Positions 26,700-34,453 of a stretch of 64,000 bases of DNA are shown in pieces (positions within the stretch are counted from its first letter, which is position 1; each line of letters starts with the position of its first letter). This DNA comes from Streptomyces gossypii. GTDB taxonomy: Bacteria; Actinomycetota; Actinomycetes; Streptomycetales; Streptomycetaceae. Location of the stretch: the NCBI RefSeq assembly GCF_025165795.1, contig NZ_JAJAGO010000008.1:248001-312000 (forward strand). The letters run 5' to 3'. The notes under the pieces were generated by a model, which made no database searches, was not told the DNA's origin, and saw only the letters and a program-made list of their open reading frames with translations. The position numbers were made by a program, and so were the translations under genes.

Positions 26700-28634
26700 A
26701 TGACGCAAGTCGAACGCCAGCATTGGGATGTCGTCATCGTCGGGGCCGGCGGCGCCGGTCTGCGCGCCGCCATCGAGGCGCGCGCGCAGGGACTGCGTAC
26801 CGCGGTGATCTGCAAGTCCCTCTTCGGCAAGGCACACACGGTGATGGCCGAGGGCGGCATCGCCGCCAGCATGGGCAACGCGAACGAGAGCGACAACTGG
26901 CAGGTCCACTTCCGCGACACCATGCGCGGCGGGAAGTTCCTCAACCAGTGGCGGATGGCCGAACTGCACGCCAAGGAGGCCCCCGACCGGGTGTGGGAGC
27001 TGGAGACCTGGGGCGCGCTGTTCGACCGTACGAAGGACGGGAGGATCTCCCAGCGCAACTTCGGCGGCCACGAGTACCCGCGCCTCGCGCATGTCGGTGA
27101 CCGCACCGGCTTGGAGCTGATCCGCACCCTGCAACAGCAGATCGTCTCCCTCCAGCAGCAGGACTTCCGGGAGCACGGCGACTACGAGGCCCGGCTCAAG
27201 GTGTTCCAGGAGTGCACCGTCACCCGGGTCCTCAAGGACGAGGAGGGCGGTCAGGTCACCGGCACCTTCTGCTACCAGCGGGAATCCGGCCGCTTCTTCG
27301 TGCTCGAGGCGCCCGCCGTCGTGCTCGCCACCGGCGGCATCGGCAAGTCCTTCAAGGTGACCTCCAACTCCTGGGAGTACACCGGGGACGGGCACGCGCT
27401 CGCGCTGCTCGCGGGAGCCTCACTGATCAACATGGAGTTCGTCCAGTTCCACCCCACCGGCATGGTCTGGCCGCCCTCGGTGAAGGGCATCCTGGTGACC
27501 GAGTCCGTACGGGGCGACGGCGGGGTGCTCACCAACTCCGACGGCAGACGCTTCATGTTCGACTACGTGCCCGAGGTCTTCAAGGACAAGTACGCCGAGT
27601 CCGAGAAGGAGGCCGACGGCTGGTACGAGGATCCGGAGCACAACCGCCGCCCGCCCGAGTTGCTGCCCCGCGACGAGGTGGCACGGGCGATCAACTCCGA
27701 GGTGAAGGCGGGCCGCGGCTCACCCCACGGCGGCGTCTTCCTGGACGTCTCCACCCGGATGCCCGCCGAGGTGATCAAGCGGCGGCTGCCCTCCATGCAC
27801 CACCAGTTCAAGGAACTGGCGGACGTCGACATCACCGCACAGCCCATGGAAGTGGGCCCGACCTGCCATTACGTGATGGGCGGCATCGAGGTCGACCCGG
27901 ACACCGCCGAGGCCGTCGGCGTCCCCGGGCTGTTCGCCGCCGGTGAGGTCTCCGGTGGTATGCACGGCTCCAACCGGCTGGGCGGCAACTCCCTCTCCGA
28001 CCTGCTGGTCTTCGGGCGGCGAGCCGGGCTGTACGCGGCCCGCCACGCGGCGGCACGCGGCGCTGCGGACCGTCCGCCCGTCACCGAGGCGCAGATCGAC
28101 TCCGCCGCCATCGAGGCGCTGTACCCGTTCACCCCCGAGGAGGTCCCGGGGGGAGGCAACGCGGAGAACCCGTACAGCGTGCACCAGGAGCTCCAGCAGT
28201 CCATGAACGACCTGGTCGGCATCATCCGTCGGGAGGAGGAGATGGAGGAGGCGCTGGAGCGGCTGGCCCAGCTGCGGGTGCGGGCACGGCGCGCCGGGGT
28301 CGAGGGGCACCGGCAGTTCAACCCGGGCTGGCATCTGGCCATCGACCTGCGCAACATGCTGCTCGTCAGCGAGTGCGTGGCACGCGCGGCCCTGGCCCGT
28401 ACGGAATCGCGGGGCGGGCACACCCGGGACGACTATCCGGGGATGGACCGCGAGTGGCGGCGCTCGAACCTCGTCTGCACCCTCGCCGACCAGACGGACG
28501 CGAAGGACGCGAAGAGCGGCCAGATCGAACTCAGCCGCCGCGACATGCCACCGATCCGGCCGGATCTGCTGGCGCTCTTCGAACGGGGCGAGCTGACCAA
28601 GTACCTGACGGACGAGGAGCTGACGACCGAGTGA
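26700..28634 (+). CDS. sdhA: Succinate dehydrogenase/fumarate reductase flavoprotein subunit
   Basis: 644 aa. The FAD dinucleotide fold is VVIVGAGGAGLRAAIEA. The covalent-FAD histidine lies in GKAHTVMAEGGIAAS. Substrate-site residues sit in FVQFHPTGM and in ESVRGDGGVLTNSDGRRFM. The C-terminal domain holds ECVARAALARTESRGGHTR. It oxidises succinate (or reduces fumarate) and passes electrons to SdhB. It lies 81 bp after the anchor gene and overlaps sdhB by four bases. Confidence 0.94.
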   Translation: MTQVERQHWDVVIVGAGGAGLRAAIEARAQGLRTAVICKSLFGKAHTVMAEGGIAASMGNANESDNWQVHFRDTMRGGKFLNQWRMAELHAKEAPDRVWELETWGALFDRTKDGRISQRNFGGHEYPRLAHVGDRTGLELIRTLQQQIVSLQQQDFREHGDYEARLKVFQECTVTRVLKDEEGGQVTGTFCYQRESGRFFVLEAPAVVLATGGIGKSFKVTSNSWEYTGDGHALALLAGASLINMEFVQFHPTGMVWPPSVKGILVTESVRGDGGVLTNSDGRRFMFDYVPEVFKDKYAESEKEADGWYEDPEHNRRPPELLPRDEVARAINSEVKAGRGSPHGGVFLDVSTRMPAEVIKRRLPSMHHQFKELADVDITAQPMEVGPTCHYVMGGIEVDPDTAEAVGVPGLFAAGEVSGGMHGSNRLGGNSLSDLLVFGRRAGLYAARHAAARGAADRPPVTEAQIDSAAIEALYPFTPEEVPGGGNAENPYSVHQELQQSMNDLVGIIRREEEMEEALERLAQLRVRARRAGVEGHRQFNPGWHLAIDLRNMLLVSECVARAALARTESRGGHTRDDYPGMDREWRRSNLVCTLADQTDAKDAKSGQIELSRRDMPPIRPDLLALFERGELTKYLTDEELTTE

Positions 28635-29431
28635 CCACGAGCGGAGCCGCGAACAGCGCGGTGAGCAGCAGTTACGACGCGCACTTCCGGGTCTGGCGGG
28701 GCGACGCCGAGGGCGGCGGACTCGACGACTACACGGTGGAGGTCAACGAGGGCGAGGTGGTACTCGACATCATCCACCGGCTCCAGGCCACCCAGACGCC
28801 CGATCTCGCGGTGCGCTGGAACTGCAAGGCCGGGAAGTGCGGTTCGTGCAGCGCGGAGATCAACGGTCATCCGCGGCTGCTGTGCATGACCCGGATGTCG
28901 GTGTTCAGCCGCGAGGACACCATCACGGTGACGCCGCTGCGCGCCTTCCCGGTCGTCCGCGACCTGGTGACGGACGTGTCGTTCAACTACACGAAGGCCC
29001 GGGAGATCCCGTCGTTCGTGCCGCCCGCCGATCTGGGGCCGGGCGAGTACCGGATGCAGCAGGAGGACGTGGGGCGCTCGCAGGAGTTCCGCAAGTGCAT
29101 CGAGTGCTTCCTGTGCCAGGACACCTGCCATGTCGTCCGTGACCACGAGGAGAACAAGGAGGCCTTCGCCGGGCCGCGCTATCTGATGCGGATCGCGGAG
29201 CTGGACATGCACCCGCTGGACGCGGCCGAGGAGCAGGGCCTGGACCGCAAGACCAGCGCTCAGGAGGAACACGGACTGGGCTACTGCAACATCACCAAGT
29301 GCTGTACGGAGGTCTGCCCCGAGGGCATCAAGATCACCGACAATGCGCTGATCCCGCTCAAGGAGCGTGCCGTGGACCGCAAGTACGACCCGCTGGTCTG
29401 GCTCGGCAACAAGATCCGGCGCCGGGAGTAG
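28631..29431 (+). CDS. sdhB: Succinate dehydrogenase/fumarate reductase iron-sulfur subunit
   Basis: 266 aa from a GTG at 28631 that overlaps the sdhA stop (GTGA), implying coupled translation. The N-terminal [2Fe-2S] domain has CKAGKCGSCSAEINGHPRLLC. The C-terminal cluster cysteines lie in CIECFLCQDTCH and CNITKCCTEVCPEGIK. The electron path runs from FAD through these clusters to the membrane quinone. The cysteine-rich C-terminal pattern differs a little from enteric SdhB, in line with an Sdh1-type complex. Confidence 0.93.
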   Translation: MTTSGAANSAVSSSYDAHFRVWRGDAEGGGLDDYTVEVNEGEVVLDIIHRLQATQTPDLAVRWNCKAGKCGSCSAEINGHPRLLCMTRMSVFSREDTITVTPLRAFPVVRDLVTDVSFNYTKAREIPSFVPPADLGPGEYRMQQEDVGRSQEFRKCIECFLCQDTCHVVRDHEENKEAFAGPRYLMRIAELDMHPLDAAEEQGLDRKTSAQEEHGLGYCNITKCCTEVCPEGIKITDNALIPLKERAVDRKYDPLVWLGNKIRRRE

Positions 29432-29580
29432 GGGCAGGCCCGGCGCGGCTCAGCAGGAGCAGCCGCGGTCGGCCGGCACGGGCCGGGTGCGGATTTGTCC
29501 CCCGCGCCCGGCCGGGCCGAGCATGGGCGGACGCGCCGGGCCCACCGGACGCGTCCGCCTCCTGGAAGGCCCGCCGCGAG

Positions 29581-30597
29581 ATGACCGCCACACCACCGCC
29601 CACGGGCCCGGACGCCCAGCCGCCCCGCGCGTGCTGCGCTCCCGCCCGTACGGCAGCGGCCCCCGGGGACGCCGGGACCGGCAGCCTGGGCGGCGGCTCC
29701 AGCGGCGGTTCCGGGGCGGGGGCCTGCACGGGCACCGGGACCGGCTCACGCACGTCGGCCGCCGCCGCTCCGTACGGCGGCTGGCGGCAGCTGGCGGGCG
29801 GACCGTTCCTGCGTGGCTGCGCCGACAGCCCGTATCCGGCGGACGGCGAAGGGCCCGTACGGCAGGAGCGGCTCGCGCCTTTCGGGATCGCGGCGACGGC
29901 CGTGAGCAACGCCGAGTTCGCACACTTCGCCCGGGAGACCGGCCACCGAAGCGACGCCGAGCGTTTCGGCTGGTCCTTCGTCTTCGAGGGCTTCCTGCCC
30001 GACGGCTTCCCGCCGACCCGCGCCGCCGTCGGGACGCCGTGGTGGCGGCAGGTGTTCGGCGCGGACTGGGCACACCCCGAGGGCCCGGGCTCGGACGTGC
30101 ACGGGCGTGCGGACCATCCGGTGGTGCATGTGTCGTACGAGGACGCGCTCGCCTACTGCGCCTGGGCCGGGGCGCGGCTTCCCTCGGAGGCGGAGTGGGA
30201 GTACGCGGCGCGTGGCGGGCTCGCCGGGATGCCGTACCCGTGGGGGCGGGAGCGCGAACCGGACGGCGCCTACCGGATGAACATCTGGCGCGGTTCCTTC
30301 CCCGGCCGCAACACCGCCGCCGACGGCTACCGGGGCACCTGCCCCGTCGACGCCTTTCCCCCGAACGGGTACGGGCTGTTCAACACGACCGGCAACGTGT
30401 GGGAGTGGTGCGCGGACCGCTTCGGCGGCGCGGCGGCCGATCCGGGTGACATACGGCAGAGTGACCCGCGGCGGGCGCTGCGCGGCGGCTCGTACCTGTG
30501 CCACGAGTCGTACTGTCTGCGCTATCGGACCTCGGCCCGGATGGGCAACACGCCGGACAGCTCCAGCGGCAACACCGGCTTCAGAGTGGCGCGTTGA
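29581..30597 (+). CDS. Formylglycine-generating enzyme (copper-type FGE)
   Basis: 338 aa, ATG at 29581. The C-terminal two-thirds is the FGE-sulfatase fold: HPVVHVSYEDALAYCAWAGA, RLPSEAEWEYAARGG, NTTGNVWEWCADRF and RGGSYLCHESYCLRYR. The CHESYC pair matches the Cu(I)-binding active-site cysteines of true FGEs such as S. coelicolor FGE. These convert Cys in CxPxR motifs of sulfatases to formylglycine. The N-terminal 60 residues are Ala/Gly/Thr-rich and themselves hold CCAPAR, which fits CxPxR. No sulfatase gene lies in this window. It is probably cytoplasmic, since no signal peptide is seen. Confidence 0.87.
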   Translation: MTATPPPTGPDAQPPRACCAPARTAAAPGDAGTGSLGGGSSGGSGAGACTGTGTGSRTSAAAAPYGGWRQLAGGPFLRGCADSPYPADGEGPVRQERLAPFGIAATAVSNAEFAHFARETGHRSDAERFGWSFVFEGFLPDGFPPTRAAVGTPWWRQVFGADWAHPEGPGSDVHGRADHPVVHVSYEDALAYCAWAGARLPSEAEWEYAARGGLAGMPYPWGREREPDGAYRMNIWRGSFPGRNTAADGYRGTCPVDAFPPNGYGLFNTTGNVWEWCADRFGGAAADPGDIRQSDPRRALRGGSYLCHESYCLRYRTSARMGNTPDSSSGNTGFRVAR

Positions 30598-30720
30598 CGC
30601 GCGGCCAGGACCGGCGAGTCTGTGACACGGTTGTGACTCCCCGCGAGGCACCCTGGGCCCGGGGAGATCGTCCGCGCGCCTATGGTGGTCGTCCGTCGTC
30701 CTGGAGGAGCGCAGAGCCAG

Positions 30721-32421
30721 ATGAAGAGCCTGGAAGCCGGGGATCCGGAGCGCGTAGGCGACTATCGGCTGCTGTGGAGGCTCGGCGCCGGCGGCATGGG
30801 CCGGGTGTATCTGGCGCGGTCCGCAGGCGGGCGCACGGTGGCGGTGAAGCTCGTGCACCAAGAGCTGGCCGACCAGCCCGAGTTCCGCACCCGGTTCGCG
30901 CGCGAGATCCGGGCGGCACAGCGGGTGGGCGGCGACTGGACCGCACCCGTGCTCGACTCGGACACGGAGGCGCCCAGCCCATGGGTCGCCACCGGCTACA
31001 TCCCCGGGCCCTCACTGCACGAAGTGGTGGCGGAACGGTCCTGGCCGCTGCCGGAGCGCACCCTGCTCATCCTCGCCGACCGGCTGACGCTGGCGCTGCG
31101 CGCGATCCACGGCGTCGGACTGATCCACCGCGACCTCAAGCCCTCCAACATCATGATCACCATCGACGGCCCCCGGGTCATCGACTTCGGTATCGCCCGC
31201 GCGCTGGAGACCCTCGCGGACGGCCTGATGACACGGACCGGCACGGTGGTGGGCTCACCGGGCTTCATGTCACCGGAGCAGGTGGTCGGCGTACGGGTCA
31301 CCCCGGCCAGCGACGTCTTCTGCCTCGGCTCCGTGCTGGCGTTCGCCGCGACGAAGCGGACGCCCTTCGGCTCCATGAACACCGCCGGGCACACCTTGAT
31401 GTACCGCATCGTCCAGGAGGAACCGGATCTGACCGGCCTACCGGAGAGTCTGCGGGAGCTGGTGGCCAGCTGTCTGGCCAAGGAGCCGGAGGACCGCCCG
31501 TCGGTGGACGAGATCCTGCGGCGGATCGGCGCAGCCGAGCACTCCGCCGGTATGGGCGCCGCCGGCACGGGAGCGGCGGACGCCCCGCAGGAACCGTGGC
31601 TGCCGGGCGATCTGGTCGCCACGCTGGGCAGGCACGCGGCCCAGTTGCTCGACGCGGAGATCCCGGCCGCCGCACCTGCTGCGGCCGAACCGGCCGAACC
31701 GGCCGAACCGGAACCGCAGCCGCAGCTGTCCGCCGAGCGCGCGCAGCAGCAGCCCCCGCAGCGGTCCGACGACGGCACGGTGCCGCTGCGCGTCCCGTCC
31801 GGCGAGCAGACGCCGCAGCCGTCCGGCGGCAGCTTCGGCCCGCCCCCCGCCTACACCGCCGCCGCCGGCGGCGGCGGCGCCCGCGAGCCGCACGGCCCCA
31901 CCACAAAGGCCGCCGACGCCGACAAGCTCACCGCGGAAATGCTCGCGCAGATCACCGACGGCCTCGACACGGTCTCCGTGTCCGCCTGGAACGGGACCGC
32001 GGCCAAGTTCGCCCGGCTCGTCGTGATCGCCGAAGAACACGGTTACGGCTACGCGGACTCCTCGGCGAGCCTGACCAAGCCGCCGACCCTGATCCTGCAC
32101 CGCGTGACGGACCGCGCGCCGCAGCAGGCGCCCGCCACGAAGAAGGAACTGCGGGCACGGCTCACGCTGGACAGCATGGGCGGGCACGTCCGGCGGCTGA
32201 CGCTGCTGGTCCTGGTCCTCATGGGAGGGTTCGGCATAACGTGGGCCGCCACCGCGGGCAGTGTCGTCCTCTACGCTCTGTTCAGCGTCGGCGTGCTGAT
32301 GTGGCTCAGGCGACGGAAGAGGACGGCGGCCGCGCGGCTGCTGACCGCGGGCTACCGGCCCAGCACCGACCACAAGGGGCGTACCCGCTACCTGCTCGGC
32401 GAGGACGCGGTCGGCCCCTGA
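30721..32421 (+). CDS. Ser/Thr protein kinase with C-terminal membrane segments
   Basis: 566 aa, start chosen at 30721 (an in-frame ATG at 30682 is also possible). The kinase domain spans about residues 14-275: glycine loop LGAGGMGRVY, VAVKLVH lysine, catalytic HRDLKPSNIMI, DFGIA, and SPEQ of the APE region. An Ala/Glu/Pro-rich linker leads to a conserved globular part (about 420-490) and two hydrophobic helices near the C-terminus (LTLLVLVLMGGFGITWA; VVLYALFSVGVLMWL). It is likely a membrane-bound Hanks-type kinase without PASTA repeats. It is convergent with a PP2C-type phosphatase gene 57 bp away. Confidence 0.88.
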   Translation: MKSLEAGDPERVGDYRLLWRLGAGGMGRVYLARSAGGRTVAVKLVHQELADQPEFRTRFAREIRAAQRVGGDWTAPVLDSDTEAPSPWVATGYIPGPSLHEVVAERSWPLPERTLLILADRLTLALRAIHGVGLIHRDLKPSNIMITIDGPRVIDFGIARALETLADGLMTRTGTVVGSPGFMSPEQVVGVRVTPASDVFCLGSVLAFAATKRTPFGSMNTAGHTLMYRIVQEEPDLTGLPESLRELVASCLAKEPEDRPSVDEILRRIGAAEHSAGMGAAGTGAADAPQEPWLPGDLVATLGRHAAQLLDAEIPAAAPAAAEPAEPAEPEPQPQLSAERAQQQPPQRSDDGTVPLRVPSGEQTPQPSGGSFGPPPAYTAAAGGGGAREPHGPTTKAADADKLTAEMLAQITDGLDTVSVSAWNGTAAKFARLVVIAEEHGYGYADSSASLTKPPTLILHRVTDRAPQQAPATKKELRARLTLDSMGGHVRRLTLLVLVLMGGFGITWAATAGSVVLYALFSVGVLMWLRRRKRTAAARLLTAGYRPSTDHKGRTRYLLGEDAVGP

Positions 32422-32478
32422 GCCGGCCCGACGGCCGGGGCAGCCGGGCGCGCGGCCCCCGCTCCGTACATGCGCCGC

Positions 32479-34278
32479 TCAGAACATGTCGAGCAGTGCC
32501 TCCGCCGAGTCCGGCGGCTTCGTCCCGTTCGGCAGCGGCAGTTCGAACCACACCGTCTTGCCCTGCGGTGTCCGCCTGCTCCCCCAGCCGGAGCTGAGCA
32601 GCCCGACCAGCTGGAGCCCCCGCCCGCCCTCGTCCGTCGCGCGGGCACGGCGGCGGCGCGGGTGGACCAGCCCCGCGTCCCAGACCTCGCACACGAGCGT
32701 ACGGTCGAGCAGCAGCCGCAGCCGTATCTCGCCCTCACCGTGCCGCAGCGCGTTGGTCACCAGCTCGCTGACGAGCAGCTCCGTGGTGTCCACCAGGCCG
32801 GGCAGGTCCCAGTCGGCCAGCTGGCGGCAGGCCAGCTCTCTGGCGCGCGAGACGGAGCGCGGGTCGGCCGGCAGCCGCCAGTCCCCCACCGCGTCCTGGC
32901 TCAGTCCGTGCACCCGGGCCACCAGCAGCGCGATGTCGTCCTCGCCGTGGTGGACGTTGAGGGTGTCCAGCACCCGGTCCGCGACGTCCTCCAGTGCCTG
33001 CGGCGCTTCCGTCAGTGCCGTACGGAAGGCGTTGAGCCCTTCGTCGAGCGGGTGGTCCCGCGACTCGACGAGCCCGTCGGTGTAGAGGGCGAGCAGTGCG
33101 CCGTCCGGCAGTTCGACCTCGATCTGCTCGAAGGGCTCGCCGCCCACTCCGAGCGGCACCCCGCGAGGCACCTCCAACAGCAGCGCCCTTTCATCCGTTT
33201 CGCGCAGAATGGGCGGAAGGTGACCCGCGTTGGCGAAGACGCAGCGGCGGGTGACCGGGTCGTACACGGCGTACGCGCAGGTGGCCAGATACACCTCGGC
33301 GAGATCCTCGGAGCCGGCGCGCTGGGAGCGGGCCTGGCGCCCGCCGCGTTCGCCCGGGGGCGCGCCGAGGCCGAGCGCGATCTCGTCCAGCGCGGAGAGC
33401 ACCTCGGCCGGTTCGAGGTCGAGCAGGGCGAGGGTGCGTACGGCGGTGCGCAGTTCGCCCATCGCGACGGCGGCCCGCAGCCCGCGGCCCATCACGTCGC
33501 CGACGACGAGGGCGGTTCGGTGGCCGGGCAGGCCGATGACATCGAACCAGTCGCCGCCGACCTCGGTCGCCTTCGTGCCGGGCAGATAGCGGCAGGCGAT
33601 GTCCAGCCCCGACGCCTCGGGGTCGCCGGGCGGCAGCAGGCTGCGCTGGAGGATCAGCGCGCGCTCGTGCTCGCGGCGGTACAGCCGGGCGTTGTCGACA
33701 CACACGGCGGCGCGGGCGGCAAGCTCGGCTGCCAGCGCGGCGTCCCGCTCACCGAACGGCTGGCTTCCCTTGGCCCGGGAGAACTGCGCGAGCCCGAGCA
33801 CGCGCTCTCTGGCGACCATCGGCACATAGAGGGTGGACTGCACTATCGCGCCGAGCTCGGGTGGCACCGAGGCGTCCCGGCCCCTGTCGTGCTGCACCTG
33901 CGCCGTACGCAGCGCCTCCGCGGCCGGCGACTGCACGGCGTAGCAGTGCGTGGCACCCACGGCCACGGGGCTCACCTCGTACGACTCACCCGTGGTCGGC
34001 GAGACGGGGGCGTCGGACACGGAACTGGCGAACGCGACCCGGCGCAGCTCGCTGTCACCGGGGCCCGCGGGATGCGGCTCGTCGCCCGCCAGCACATCCT
34101 GGTAGAGGTCGACGGAGGCGAGATCACAGAACTGCGGCACGGCGACATCCAGCAGCTCACGGGCTGTGGTCTCCAGGTCGAGGGAGTTCCCGATCCGGGC
34201 GCCCGCCGCGTTGAGCAGCGCGAGCGCCCGGCGCACGTCGTCCGGCTTGCCGGCTGCCTCGACTGGGATATCACTCAA
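32479..34278 (-). CDS. GAF-PP2C(SpoIIE)-HATPase regulator
   Basis: 599 aa. A GAF domain (about 15-200) precedes a PP2C/SpoIIE phosphatase domain. This has VGGDWFDVIGLPGHRTALVVGDVMGRGL with metal-binding Asp residues, then YTDGLVESRD and GEDDIALLVAR. The last 130 residues are an RsbW/SpoIIAB-like HATPase domain (ELLVSELVTNALRHGEG, DEGGRGLQLV). Such proteins control anti-sigma/anti-anti-sigma switches by dephosphorylation and possibly kinase activity. No membrane helix. It lies in tandem with a larger PAS-containing homologue upstream, separated by a terminator-like hairpin. Confidence 0.88.
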   Translation of the reverse strand: MSDIPVEAAGKPDDVRRALALLNAAGARIGNSLDLETTARELLDVAVPQFCDLASVDLYQDVLAGDEPHPAGPGDSELRRVAFASSVSDAPVSPTTGESYEVSPVAVGATHCYAVQSPAAEALRTAQVQHDRGRDASVPPELGAIVQSTLYVPMVARERVLGLAQFSRAKGSQPFGERDAALAAELAARAAVCVDNARLYRREHERALILQRSLLPPGDPEASGLDIACRYLPGTKATEVGGDWFDVIGLPGHRTALVVGDVMGRGLRAAVAMGELRTAVRTLALLDLEPAEVLSALDEIALGLGAPPGERGGRQARSQRAGSEDLAEVYLATCAYAVYDPVTRRCVFANAGHLPPILRETDERALLLEVPRGVPLGVGGEPFEQIEVELPDGALLALYTDGLVESRDHPLDEGLNAFRTALTEAPQALEDVADRVLDTLNVHHGEDDIALLVARVHGLSQDAVGDWRLPADPRSVSRARELACRQLADWDLPGLVDTTELLVSELVTNALRHGEGEIRLRLLLDRTLVCEVWDAGLVHPRRRRARATDEGGRGLQLVGLLSSGWGSRRTPQGKTVWFELPLPNGTKPPDSAEALLDMF

Positions 34279-34368
34279 TGCCGCCCCTTCCGCTACCGGT
34301 GTGTCTGCCGGTCAAAGGCAGTGTCGCAGGCCCGCGGCCTGCGGAACATGCCCTTCCCGATCACTGCA

Positions 34369-34396
34369 CGATTTCTCCCGGTCAAGGGAGAAATCG
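34369..34396. terminator. Terminator hairpin between the two SpoIIE-type genes
   Basis: An 11-bp perfect stem (34369-34379 with 34386-34396) with a 6-base loop. It lies after the upstream SpoIIE-type gene, so the tandem pair need not form one operon. Confidence 0.6.
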
Positions 34397-34453
34397 CGCG
34401 CTGCCACACCTCCGTGCCTTTCCCCTGCCGTCCCACCAGGGTTCATCTCTCTC

